Part shown: one piece after another, positions 26,521 to 35,192 of the stretch | How positions within the stretch are numbered: position 1 is the stretch's first letter | How the letters are laid out: every line of letters begins with the position of its first letter | Assembly: GCF_000770635.1 (NCBI RefSeq) | Contig: NZ_AVBF01000001.1 | Location: forward strand, 1-64,000 | Reading direction: 5' to 3' | Length of the DNA stretch: 64,000 bases | From: Pontibacillus yanchengensis Y32 | GTDB taxonomy: Bacteria > Bacillota > Bacilli > Bacillales > BH030062 | Program-made: the position numbers and the translations under genes | The notes under the pieces: model-generated | The model's input: only the letters and a program-made list of their open reading frames with translations | Told to the model about the DNA's origin: nothing | Database searches by the model: none

Positions 26521-26576
26521 CCCCCCTTAGACTTGAGAAATGCTAGTGAGGGGAGAAATTCCTCAAGAAGGGGGGA
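26521..26576. other. Hairpin after XRE gene
   Basis: CCCCCCTT (26521-26528) and CTTGAG (26532-26537) pair with CTCAAG (26562-26567) and AAGGGGGG (26568-26575), leaving a 3-nt bulge. No T-run follows, so it may protect the mRNA end or be a weak terminator for either strand. Confidence 0.4.
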
Positions 26577-26588
26577 TAAACCTAGTTG

Positions 26589-26693
26589 TCACTCATCTTT
26601 CCTACCCTTTTTATTTCCAAAGAAGCCGTTGGAGTTTCCAAGGCCTAAAAGAATGAATGCTGCCACAATAAGGAATAAGAAATATAGAATCAA
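26589..26693 (-). CDS. Small single-pass membrane peptide
   Basis: A 34-aa peptide starting at TTG 26693 behind a clear AAAGGAGCT site. It begins with a hydrophobic helix (MILYFLFLIVAAFILLGLG) and ends NKKGRKDE, so it would insert with a charged cytoplasmic tail. No family is recognised. The good ribosome site and membrane-like composition argue that it is translated. Confidence 0.55.
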   Translation of the reverse strand: MILYFLFLIVAAFILLGLGNSNGFFGNKKGRKDE

Positions 26694-27026
26694 GATTAAT
26701 AGCTCCTTTCTGTTACGTCTTAGGAATAGATTGCTATTCAAATCATTATAGAAATTGTTCCTGTGCGGGCCCTTCTAAATTGTTTCCTCCTTGATGCGAA
26801 CTATGACGTTTGACGTAAAAGTGAAATTAGAGGTTTCAATAGCTACTATTGGCTACTCTCATATAAACTTAAGTGCTTGATACAATTCGAAAATCTTTTC
26901 TATTAAGAAAGCCTTCCAGAATTAAGCATCTCTTTATTAAAATGGGGAAGGCACCGTCTATAAAGCTTTGTATCCCTGGGTAAAATAAAGTTATAATGAA
27001 GATATGTGAACAGGAGTGAGAAGGGT
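26694..27026. other. Intergenic stretch without visible gene
   Basis: About 330 nt, AT-rich. It contains the upstream region of the small membrane peptide (minus strand) and of the Fic module (plus strand). I see no convincing coding frame or repeat. Confidence 0.5.
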
Positions 27027-27167
27027 ATGAGTATAGTAGTGATTAAGAGGTCTCTCTCAACTATCTCACACAGGCTTCAGAAAAGATTAAAGGACCGCCC
27101 TTTATACCAACTCAACGAAAAAATGACCTACCTGATAAATGTTAAGAATGTAAAGAAGGTGTTGTAA
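27027..27167 (+). CDS. Small basic protein coupled to Fic gene
   Basis: A 46-aa Lys/Arg-rich protein starting at ATG 27027 behind GGAGTGAGAAGGGT. Its stop overlaps the Fic start by one base (TAATG), so translation is coupled. Many Fic modules have a small antitoxin gene just upstream; however, the inhibitory S-x3-E-G motif is in the Fic protein itself here, and none is seen in this peptide. Function unknown. Confidence 0.5.
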   Translation: MSIVVIKRSLSTISHRLQKRLKDRPLYQLNEKMTYLINVKNVKKVL

Positions 27168-27909
27168 TGAGTACTATTCAAAGAATTGATCAGCTAAAAC
27201 AGGAATTGGATCAATATTTACCATTACCACCGGAGGCTGTGAAAAATCTAAGGGAAGTGTACAAAATTGAATGGACGTACCATTCTAATGCCATTGAAGG
27301 TAATACATTATCGTTAGTAGAAACCAAAGTAGTGTTGGAAGAAGGATTGACGATTGGTGGAAAGCAGTTGCGAGAGCAGTTCGAAGCTCTTAATCATGCT
27401 GAAGCCATTGATTATATCGAAGAGCAAATAGGTAAAGAAGTACCGATAGATGAGTCATTGATTAAGAATATACATTCTCTGATTATGAAAAACATTGATG
27501 ATGCGAATGCAGGTGCATATCGGTCTATTAATATGAGAATTTCAGGTAGCGAGCATCAGCCTCCGCACTTTTTGCAAGTTCAACAGGAAATGAAGGAGCT
27601 ATTAAGATGGTATGAAAAGAACAGAAAAGAATTGCATCCTGTAGACTTAGCAGCTCTATTTCACTTTAAGTTTGTATATATTCATCCTTTTTCTGATGGG
27701 AACGGAAGAGCAGCCCGCTTGTTAATGAACCTCATTCCTATGGAGTTCGGTTATCCCCCTGCGATTGTTAAAGCAGATAAAGATCAACGCCTGAAATATT
27801 ATCAGACTCTGGAAATGGCAGCGTCGAAAATAATAGTTTCCCTTTTGTAGAACTTATATATGGCTTTTGTGAGGATAGCTTAAACACTTACCTGAATATC
27901 GTTAGATAA
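27167..27909 (+). pseudogene. Fic-family AMPylase gene with a late frameshift
   Basis: The frame from 27167 codes 227 aa and stops at 27850. It has the Fic active site HPFSDGNGRAAR near residue 183 and an N-terminal inhibitory-helix motif SNAIEGN near residue 42, typical of class II Fic proteins that transfer AMP to target proteins. Family members continue past this point. Adding one A in the AAAA run at about 27826-27829 opens a frame to 27909 coding SFPFVELIYGFCEDSLNTYL, the usual Fic C-terminal helix. So either a real frameshift truncates the protein or the base is a sequencing error. The active site would be intact in both forms. Confidence 0.8.
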
Positions 27910-27927
27910 AGTCTATACGCAAAAGAA

Positions 27928-27959
27928 AGCCCAGCAGAAACATTTCTGTTGGGCTTTTT
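27928..27959. terminator. Bidirectional terminator between fic and small gene
   Basis: AGCCCAGCAGAAA pairs with TTTCTGTTGGGCT around a 2-nt loop apart from one wobble, with A- and T-runs on both sides. It serves the Fic gene and probably the leftward nsrR unit. Confidence 0.85.
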
Positions 27960-28017
27960 GACGTTTCGTAAATACTATGTTTGTTTGATTTCTATATATA
28001 AGAAACTTCCATTAATA

Positions 28018-28158
28018 TTAATTTCCTAGTAATTTCATCCAACCAAATACTGCAAGGACAAAGAAGACCAACCAGAACAGTACTCTACGCAACGTTCTGG
28101 GTATGGAAAACCAATAAGCTGTCATTTTTAATGAAGTTCTGTCTTCGTTATCTTTCAT
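28018..28158 (-). CDS. Small membrane protein downstream of nsrR
   Basis: A 46-aa protein with a polar N terminus (MKDNEDRTSLKM) and one hydrophobic helix (VLFWLVFFVLAVFGWM). The ATG at 28158 follows GGGGGGAG and lies 23 nt after the nsrR stop on the same strand, so it is probably cotranscribed. No family is recognised. A link to nitric-oxide response is possible only by position. Confidence 0.6.
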   Translation of the reverse strand: MKDNEDRTSLKMTAYWFSIPRTLRRVLFWLVFFVLAVFGWMKLLGN

Positions 28159-28181
28159 GTTACTCCCCCCCCTAAAAATGG

Positions 28182-28613
28182 TTATTTCAACAGGGCATAA
28201 AGCTGCTCTTTATTCGTAACCATATCCCCTAATGTATATTTATCTAATACCGAAATAAAAGCTTCTAGCGCTTCATTCAGTACTCCTTTTAGTCGGCATG
28301 CTTCAGATATCACGCACTCATTATTCTCTTTATCAAAGCACTCAACGATATGAAAGTTTTCTTCCATATCCCTAACTACATCACCAATATTAATAGCTGA
28401 TGGATCTTTCCCGAGTCTCATGCCACCGCTACGTCCACGGATGGTTTCAATATATCCTGACGTACTAAGCTGACGAACAATTTTGATAAGGTGATTGTTA
28501 GAAATGCCATATATATATGCAATCTCTTTCGAGCGGACGAGTTGGTCTTCCTGTCTTGTGGCAAGAAACATCAATATTCTTAACGAGTAATCGGTGTAAT
28601 GGGTTAAATGCAT
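28182..28613 (-). CDS. nsrR: Rrf2-family NO-sensing repressor NsrR
   Basis: A 143-aa Rrf2 regulator with N-terminal winged helix (MHLTHYTDYSLRILMFLATR) and the three cysteines CFDKENNECVISEAC that hold a [4Fe-4S] cluster in Bacillus NsrR. Nitric oxide attacks the cluster and releases the repressor. It is divergent from hmp with 147 nt between them, the normal NsrR arrangement, so hmp is the expected target. Confidence 0.9.
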   Translation of the reverse strand: MHLTHYTDYSLRILMFLATRQEDQLVRSKEIAYIYGISNNHLIKIVRQLSTSGYIETIRGRSGGMRLGKDPSAINIGDVVRDMEENFHIVECFDKENNECVISEACRLKGVLNEALEAFISVLDKYTLGDMVTNKEQLYALLK

Positions 28614-28643
28614 CTATTCTCACTCCTATATCATACTTTGTGA

Positions 28644-28672
28644 ACATTTTATAAAAGTTGCATGTAAAATGT
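28644..28672. promoter_or_regulatory. Inverted repeat in nsrR-hmp intergenic region
   Basis: ACATTTTA (28644-28651) and TAAAATGT (28665-28672) flank 13 nt containing AAGTTGCATG. NsrR sites are AT-rich palindromes with ATGCAT-like cores, so this is a candidate operator for one or both genes. Confidence 0.45.
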
Positions 28673-28760
28673 TGTTTTTATAAATGGAATGCCTTAGCCT
28701 TAAATATATAAGAGCGAAACAAAATGAGCAAATGCTGAATAAGAGAAAGGGAGTTTTACC

Positions 28761-29978
28761 ATGTTAGATTCAAAGACGATTGAGATTGTAAAGAGTACCG
28801 CACCGGTATTGCAGGAGCACAGTCATGCTATTGGAGTTCGATTTTACGAATTACTGTTTACGAAAGCGCCTTCCTTGTATAACATCTTTAACCAAACCAA
28901 CCAAAAAAGAGGGATACAGCAGGATGCCTTAGCGTATTCCGTGTACATGGCAGGAAAACATATCGACAACTTAGACGCCGTCAAAGGAATGGTGGAAAGG
29001 GTAACCGAAAAACATAGAGCGCTTGGAGTAAAAGCAGAACAATATCCAATCGTCGGAGAAACCTTGCTAGAGGCAGTGAAAGATGTATTGGGAGATGGTG
29101 TGAATGATGAGATTATCGAAGCATGGGGGAAAGCATATCAAGAGATAGCGGATATTTTCATTAGTATTGAAAACGAGCTTTATGAGCAAGTAGAACAAGA
29201 GGTAGGTGGATGGACAGGTCTTCGTTCATTCGTTATTGATCAGAAAGTGAAGGAAAGTGATGTTATTACTTCCTTCTATTTAAAAGCTCAAGATGGAGGG
29301 CCAATCCCAACGTATCAAGCTGGCCAATACTTAACGTTACAAGTGGATATCGAAGGAGATCAGTACTCTCATATGCGACACTATACCATCTCAGATGCTC
29401 CAGGGAAGGATTATTACCGCATTAGTGTGAAACGGGAGGAAGGTTCGACAGAAGTGCCTGATGGGAAAGTATCGAATTATTTACATCATCAGGTTGGAGA
29501 AGGAGATGTTCTACAGGTTACGGCACCTGCTGGAGAATTTACCGTTTCTACAGAAGAAATGCCACTTGTATTAATAAGTGGAGGTGTCGGAATCACACCA
29601 ATGATGAGCATGCTAAAGGATACAATCAAAGAAAATCCCGAACGAGAAATCACGTTTATTCACGCAGCTCAGAACAGCAATGTACATGCGTTGCAGCAAG
29701 AAGTATTAGAGATATCCAAACAATATGATAACGTAACATCTTATCTTGTTTATTCGGAGCCAACAGCACAAGATAGGGCAGATGACCGTTTCGATAGAGA
29801 AGGATTTATTGAAAAAGAATGGTTACAAGGCATTCTAGAGGATAACCAAAAAGATTTCTATTTCTGCGGACCAGTTCCTTTTATGAAAGTGGTCAATAAC
29901 GCGTTAAAAGAGTGGGGAGTTCCTGCCGAGCGTCGTCAGTTTGAAGCTTTTAGCCCAGTGAGTACGATTGAGGCATAA
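28761..29978 (+). CDS. hmp: NO dioxygenase, flavohemoprotein Hmp
   Basis: A 405-aa flavohaemoglobin, oxidising NO to nitrate with O2 and NAD(P)H. The globin domain (1-140) has the proximal region AGKHIDNLD with the haem-ligand His. The FAD domain (150-255) has RHYTISDAPG. The NAD domain (260-405) has VLISGGVGITPM and FYFCGPVPFM. Length is standard. A GAGAAAGGGAG site precedes the ATG. It stands alone before a terminator and is probably controlled by NsrR. Confidence 0.96.
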   Translation: MLDSKTIEIVKSTAPVLQEHSHAIGVRFYELLFTKAPSLYNIFNQTNQKRGIQQDALAYSVYMAGKHIDNLDAVKGMVERVTEKHRALGVKAEQYPIVGETLLEAVKDVLGDGVNDEIIEAWGKAYQEIADIFISIENELYEQVEQEVGGWTGLRSFVIDQKVKESDVITSFYLKAQDGGPIPTYQAGQYLTLQVDIEGDQYSHMRHYTISDAPGKDYYRISVKREEGSTEVPDGKVSNYLHHQVGEGDVLQVTAPAGEFTVSTEEMPLVLISGGVGITPMMSMLKDTIKENPEREITFIHAAQNSNVHALQQEVLEISKQYDNVTSYLVYSEPTAQDRADDRFDREGFIEKEWLQGILEDNQKDFYFCGPVPFMKVVNNALKEWGVPAERRQFEAFSPVSTIEA

Positions 29979-30009
29979 ATGTTAATCATATAATCATTTC
30001 ATTTAATAG

Positions 30010-30047
30010 AAAAGCCATGCAGTTGAAGACATCCCTGCATGGCTTTT
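30010..30047. terminator. Bidirectional terminator after hmp
   Basis: Perfect 13-bp stem AAAAGCCATGCAG/CTGCATGGCTTTT; A/T tails serve hmp (plus) and the small coiled-coil gene (minus). Confidence 0.85.
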
Positions 30048-30078
30048 CATATATCAAGCTTTGTTGTATTTGTGCATC

Positions 30079-30255
30079 TCATGCATTCACAAGACGATGC
30101 TTTAAATTCGCTAACTCCTCTTCCAACTCTTCTAATTGTTTTTCAATGTTGGCAGTGCTTCCACCAATAGACTCTTTCTTTTCTAAATCTCCCTGCATCC
30201 GAATGTAATCCGATTTTAAGAGATTGATTCGGTCTTCTATTTCTTTTTTCGTCAT
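30079..30255 (-). CDS. Small coiled-coil protein, SE1832-like
   Basis: A 58-aa charged helical protein, MTKKEIEDRINLLKSDYIRM onward, with a QGDLEKKESIGGSTANIEKQL middle and a closing ELEEELANLKHRL helix; it would form a helical hairpin. It resembles the small SE1832-type family of Bacillales, whose role is unknown. The ATG at 30255 is preferred because AAAGGATGA lies 12 nt before it; the ATG at 30273 (six residues more) has its ribosome site too close. Confidence 0.75.
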   Translation of the reverse strand: MTKKEIEDRINLLKSDYIRMQGDLEKKESIGGSTANIEKQLEELEEELANLKHRLVNA

Positions 30256-30331
30256 ATCAGCCAAGCCTATCATCCTTTCCTAATTCATTTTCTTCCTAGA
30301 GTATAAACCATCCCATTTGCATGTTGCTACC

Positions 30332-31576
30332 CTATGCTGACTCCTGCTCATGCTCCTGCCCTTTTTCCTCCGACTGATTAACCACAGCAGATCCAACAAT
30401 GTCACCAAACACGTTAGAAGCTGTACCAGCCATTCCAATCAGAACATCCACTCCTGCAATCAGGGCGACGATTTCGAGAGGGAGGTTGAACATCGTCAAG
30501 ACGGCTGATAGCGTGACAAGTCCAGCTGCGGGTACGCCGGCCGTTCCGATGGAAAGTAAGGTTCCAACTAGAACGATCATAAAAAAGTCGGTGACGGATA
30601 AGGATAAATTCGTGATATTAGCAGCGAATACAATCGATGCACCCATCCGTAGTGCGCCTCCGTCCGAATTAAATACGGCCCCAAGCGGAAGCGTGAAGTT
30701 CGCTACTCGTTCGGATATACCTGATTTCTTCGCTGTATCAATCGCCACAGGTAACGTTGCAATACTACTAGAGGTGAAGAATGCGGTAACGTACGCATCT
30801 TTTGTCGATCGGAAGAAAGGTAGGACAGGTGCACCTGATAGTTTCAAAATAGGCGTGTACACAATGAGCCAAAGGAGGATAATGCCTCCATAGAATACAC
30901 CTGTAAAACTAAGCAAGGATTGTAGCGTGCCCCATCCCTGACCTCCAAACGAAGATGCGCTAATCGCAAGAATTCCTATCGGAGCATAGAACAAAATACC
31001 GTTTAATAACTTATAGAACATTTCGTTAAGGGCGTTAAAGAAACGGTCTAACATTTCTCCAGACTGTTTAATTTTCTCCTCGTTCGAAAACTTCATGGTA
31101 GAGATGGCAACACCGATGATAATCGCTAGAAAGAGAATCGACATCAGATCCCCGTTTACAAAGGGAGCGACGATATTTTCTGGGATAATGTTAAATAAAA
31201 CATCCTCAAAGGACGGCGTATCAGGCTTCTCCACATCTGCAGCTGGAAGACTCATATTCTCTCCTGGACTAATCCAAAAGGCGAGCCCAAGTCCAATGAA
31301 TACAGCTGCTGCTGTAGTAATCGCATAGTATAATATGAGCTTCCCCCCCATGCGGCCAAGCTGTGTTACGTTCATCTGATTTACGGCTAATACGACTGTT
31401 AGGAAAATAACAGGAATAGCCACTAAACTAAGTAAGTTAATCAGAATATCGCCAAATGGCTTCAGTACCTCTGCCTGCTCTCCGATGAGAACAGCTAGAA
31501 GTGTACCACATAGAAAACCAACGAACATTTTAAGTACGAAGGATGTTTGCATGTATGTATTGAGTAAAGCTTTCAA
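30332..31576 (-). CDS. Dicarboxylate/amino acid:cation symporter (DAACS family)
   Basis: A 414-aa membrane transporter of the GltP/DctA family, importing acidic amino acids or C4-dicarboxylates with Na+ or H+. It has eight hydrophobic helices, the reentrant-loop motif TSSSIATLPVAI and a second motif NSDGGALRMG in place of the usual NMDG; the C-terminal GMAGTASNVFGD replaces the R-x3-N-x2-GD binding region. The absence of the usual arginine there suggests a substrate other than aspartate (inference). The ATG at 31576 has an AAGGAGGT site. Single gene. Confidence 0.88.
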   Translation of the reverse strand: MKALLNTYMQTSFVLKMFVGFLCGTLLAVLIGEQAEVLKPFGDILINLLSLVAIPVIFLTVVLAVNQMNVTQLGRMGGKLILYYAITTAAAVFIGLGLAFWISPGENMSLPAADVEKPDTPSFEDVLFNIIPENIVAPFVNGDLMSILFLAIIIGVAISTMKFSNEEKIKQSGEMLDRFFNALNEMFYKLLNGILFYAPIGILAISASSFGGQGWGTLQSLLSFTGVFYGGIILLWLIVYTPILKLSGAPVLPFFRSTKDAYVTAFFTSSSIATLPVAIDTAKKSGISERVANFTLPLGAVFNSDGGALRMGASIVFAANITNLSLSVTDFFMIVLVGTLLSIGTAGVPAAGLVTLSAVLTMFNLPLEIVALIAGVDVLIGMAGTASNVFGDIVGSAVVNQSEEKGQEHEQESA

Positions 31577-31981
31577 GGAATGTACCTCCTTATCGTAATA
31601 GGTATGTGTATGATGAAGTCCTCTCGAATTCTATCATTTTTAGATAAGGAAATATAGTTACATAATCGAAGCGGTGCCTGCTCAAGCGGAGGTTGCGATT
31701 CCTATCTCTAGTAATATTTTAATGGTAAACATTTCAGTTACTTGTCATTTTTTCCTTCTAAAAGACTAGATAATTTATTTGAAAATTGTGATATCCTCAA
31801 AATAGGTAAAGTTGTTGATTCGACTATTTTTTTGTAAGAAAACGAAAGCGGTTTCGAGTTTCGCTGATCGTACATAACATATTTTTTTACAGCAAAACGA
31901 AAGCGCTTTCGTAAAATGAGGTGGCCCATAGGTAAAGGACCTATTCCACATACATCGAAACATCAAAAAGGAGGAAATGTG
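31577..31981 (+). promoter_or_regulatory. Promoter region of GH16 gene with two LacI-type operators
   Basis: No gene. CGAAAGCGGTTTCG (31843-31856) and the perfect palindrome ACGAAAGCGCTTTCGT (31897-31912) have the central CG and half-sites of LacI/GalR-family operators; the first is also close to a CcpA cre site. They are about 54 bp apart, suitable for looping, and lie 70-140 nt before the glucanase start. Likely sugar-responsive control. Confidence 0.65.
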
Positions 31982-34978
31982 TTGGGAAAACGAGTATGGA
32001 TCTTGGTCTTGATTGTTCTGTTGTGTGTAGTGAATTCGGTTTCGATTCAGGCTGGGGAGAAGAATAAAGAAAGTAACGAGGATGTCAGTCATGTGATGGA
32101 TGTATTGCCGAATCAAAAGAAGAATGGCAATGCTGCATTATCCAATGTAGAAGTGTTGGCGATGATGAATCATCTTTTCGTTAAGCAAGATAATGGAGAA
32201 GGTAAGTGGGAAGATAGTGTGCTACATAACGCTATCGATGCCGGATATTTAGGTGAGACGCTTGGTGCTGACGTTTCACCAAACGCAGCAATCAAAACAG
32301 AGGAAGCGCTATCTGTTTTTAACTACTTATTACCATTCGATGAATCGATATTGGATGATCAAACTTGGAATGGAAATAAACCAATGAAACGAAAGGACGT
32401 TTCGCACTTATTAGAGGAAGCTTTTGATTCCCTAATAACTGAAGAAGGTACGTATGAAGATCAAACAATGGAAGGCAATGTGTTACTTACCACAGATGAT
32501 GTTACGTTAAAAAACAGTGTAATCCAGGGAGATCTTATCATTACAGCTGGAGCGGCACCAGGGAATATTGAACTGCACAATGTGACGGTAGAAGGTGATG
32601 TTTATGTGCACAAGGCCGTGGAGAATGATGTGAAATTCGTGAATTCAGATGTGAAACAAGTGGTTGTGTATGAATACGGAGATAAGAAATCCGATTGGTC
32701 GCTTGTATGGTCAGATGAATTCATGACAGAAGACATTGATGAGTCCAAGTGGCAGTATGATATCGGAAATTGGATTGTGGATGAGAACGGAAATGGAGTT
32801 GCACCTGGTTGGGGTAATAATGAGTCCGAATACTATACGGATTCCGACGAGAATTCCTATATTGAAGACGGAAAATTAGTCATCAAAGCGCAGAAAGAAG
32901 AAGAGCCAATCACGGATAAGTTTGGTTCGTATGATTATAGCTCAGCTAAGTTAAAGACAAAGGATTTATTCAGCAAAAAATACGGTAAATTCGAAGCTCG
33001 TATGAAATTACCGGAAGGACAAGGATATTGGCCAGCATTTTGGATGATGCCAGAGGATAGCGTGTATGGTGATTGGCCAGCTTCTGGTGAAATCGACATT
33101 ATGGAGGCTGCTGGTAACGATACGAAAACAATAGGTGGAACAATTCACTACGGGGAGGAGTCTCCGAATAATACGTATAACGGAGAAGAATACCACTTTC
33201 CTGAAGGCGAAGATTTTACTGGCTATCACACGTATTCCATTGAATGGGAGCCTGGCGAAATTCGCTGGTATGTAGATGGCGAGCTTTATCAGACCCTGAA
33301 TAAATGGTTTAGTAAAAGCCCAGGACAAGCTGCCAAGAATGCCTTCCCAGCACCATTTGACCAAGAGTTCTATATCATCTTAAACCTAGCTGTTGGAGGC
33401 TGGTATGGTGGAGAGCCAGATGAAACCACTGAATTTCCAGGAAAAATGAAAGTCGATTATGTACGCGTCTATGAACTGACAGGAAGAGACTACATGACAC
33501 CGGAAGAGCCTACTGTAGAAGACGTTGAATTACCTGAAGACGCGAAGCAGCCAAAAGAAGATGGAAACTATATATATGACCAAGACTATTCCAATGGATT
33601 CACTATTGTAGATGAAAATGGCGATCAACCAGATCCTACGTATTGGAACTTCCTTACGTTACCAGATTTCGCAGGAGAAGGTAGCATTTCAACAGAAGAA
33701 ATCGATGGCGATACTTTTGCGAAAACATCGATAACAAACCCAGGGAACGCGCTTTGGTCCCTACAGCAAATTCAGCACCTATCGATCGCAGAAGGTGGAA
33801 CCTATAAAGTGACGTTTGATGCGAAATCCAATACAAGCCGCAACATCATGTCGAAGGTTTCAGGTGGAGCGGAACGAGGTTACGCAAACTACTCTGGGGA
33901 AAAGACGATGAACTTGACGGATGAAGTTCAAACCTATGAGTACACCTTTACCATGAATCAGGAAAACGATTTGGCAGCACGCCTTGAGTTTAACATGGGG
34001 GCAAACGGAACAGCACCTGTTTGGATTGGCAATGTCCGTGTAGAAGACATTACCGGCGAGCAGGAACCGATGAATGAAAAAGAGCCACTTCCAACTGGAA
34101 ACCATGTGTACAACGGAACATTTGACCAAGGCGATATGAGCCGAATGATTTTCTGGGATTTTCATGATAAGGAAGGGGCTTCAGCAGAAGCAAGTGTGGA
34201 TGCCGATACAAGAGAACTGAAGGTGGATATTGCGAATACAGACAACAATCCGGAATCCATCCAATTGAAACAAACAGGTCTGCAGCTGTTAGAGGAAAAT
34301 GAGTATGAGCTAACTTTTGACGCTCGGGCTGCTAGTGATCGAACGATTCAAGTGGATGTTCTGAGTAAAGATAGCTCGCAATCTTATTCAACAAAAACAG
34401 TAGAGCTTTCTGAAGATATGGCAACGCACAAGGTTACCTTCACCATGCCAACTGATATCACCGATCGAGAAGGGCAGCTCGTCTTCCAATTAGGTGGAGC
34501 GGAAGCGGATGTGTTCTTGGATAATGTAAAACTAGTTCAACCAGTAGATTTACATCCGTTAAAGAATGGTGATTTCACATCTGGTATGGATAGTTGGGTT
34601 CCTTATATCCATTTTGATGCAAACGCAGAAGTTGGTGTTCAGGATGGAGAGTTACAAGTAGATATTGCGAATGCAGGTAATGAAACCTGGAGTGTCCTAC
34701 TCGAGCAACCAAATATGAAATTCTCCAAAGACGTAACCTACAAGGTAAGATTTGATGCACGCTCTACCATGTCACGAGATATCGAGGTAACACTGGAGAA
34801 TGCCAACTATACTCGCTATCTTAGTGAGAAAGTTACATTAGAAGAAGACATGAAGACTTATAGCTTTGAACTGAAAATGTCTCAAGATGACACTGTAGCT
34901 TTGAAATTTTTAATGGGACAATTTGCAGAGGAACACGATATCTATATCGATAATGTCGATGTGGAAGTAGTGAAATAA
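31982..34978 (+). CDS. Secreted GH16 endo-beta-1,3-glucanase with CBM repeats
   Basis: A 998-aa exported enzyme. TTG at 31982 is chosen because AAAGGAGG lies 7 nt before it; an upstream ATG at 31916 lacks a site. Signal peptide residues 1-24. Residues 55-150 resemble a degenerate SLH pair; 155-232 are short beta repeats. The GH16 domain (about 240-500) has WSDEF, the catalytic GEIDIMEA (Glu370 nucleophile, Asp372, Glu375 acid/base) and YVRVYEL at its end. Three CBM4/9-like domains follow (about 530-680, 690-845 and 860-998), each with a T/V-x-FDA-x-S/A motif. It probably cuts laminarin-type glucans outside the cell. Confidence 0.92.
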   Translation: MGKRVWILVLIVLLCVVNSVSIQAGEKNKESNEDVSHVMDVLPNQKKNGNAALSNVEVLAMMNHLFVKQDNGEGKWEDSVLHNAIDAGYLGETLGADVSPNAAIKTEEALSVFNYLLPFDESILDDQTWNGNKPMKRKDVSHLLEEAFDSLITEEGTYEDQTMEGNVLLTTDDVTLKNSVIQGDLIITAGAAPGNIELHNVTVEGDVYVHKAVENDVKFVNSDVKQVVVYEYGDKKSDWSLVWSDEFMTEDIDESKWQYDIGNWIVDENGNGVAPGWGNNESEYYTDSDENSYIEDGKLVIKAQKEEEPITDKFGSYDYSSAKLKTKDLFSKKYGKFEARMKLPEGQGYWPAFWMMPEDSVYGDWPASGEIDIMEAAGNDTKTIGGTIHYGEESPNNTYNGEEYHFPEGEDFTGYHTYSIEWEPGEIRWYVDGELYQTLNKWFSKSPGQAAKNAFPAPFDQEFYIILNLAVGGWYGGEPDETTEFPGKMKVDYVRVYELTGRDYMTPEEPTVEDVELPEDAKQPKEDGNYIYDQDYSNGFTIVDENGDQPDPTYWNFLTLPDFAGEGSISTEEIDGDTFAKTSITNPGNALWSLQQIQHLSIAEGGTYKVTFDAKSNTSRNIMSKVSGGAERGYANYSGEKTMNLTDEVQTYEYTFTMNQENDLAARLEFNMGANGTAPVWIGNVRVEDITGEQEPMNEKEPLPTGNHVYNGTFDQGDMSRMIFWDFHDKEGASAEASVDADTRELKVDIANTDNNPESIQLKQTGLQLLEENEYELTFDARAASDRTIQVDVLSKDSSQSYSTKTVELSEDMATHKVTFTMPTDITDREGQLVFQLGGAEADVFLDNVKLVQPVDLHPLKNGDFTSGMDSWVPYIHFDANAEVGVQDGELQVDIANAGNETWSVLLEQPNMKFSKDVTYKVRFDARSTMSRDIEVTLENANYTRYLSEKVTLEEDMKTYSFELKMSQDDTVALKFLMGQFAEEHDIYIDNVDVEVVK

Positions 34979-35003
34979 GAGGAATTGTAACCATTCCCGA
35001 ATG

Positions 35004-35039
35004 CCTCAGAGCTAAATTATATAGCTCTGGGGTTTTTCG
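35004..35039 (+). terminator. Terminator after glucanase gene
   Basis: CCTCAGAGCTA (35004-35014) pairs with TAGCTCTGGGG (35022-35032), then GTTTTTCG. Confidence 0.85.
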
Positions 35040-35192
35040 TTTATCATGATAAGTGTGCGCTGCTTTTTCTTATATAATAACTAGAGCCATCTAGGTATCT
35101 CCTAAAGAATTACTATTTTCTGAGTTTCTATTGCTGATATAGGACTTTTCCAGTATAATACACGCCAAAATATGTAAGTAGAGGTGGCTCAC

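Noticed and set aside
26533-26751. 72-codon plus-strand frame after the XRE gene
   Set aside because: Arg/Ser-rich shadow; the minus strand carries a peptide with a proper ribosome site.
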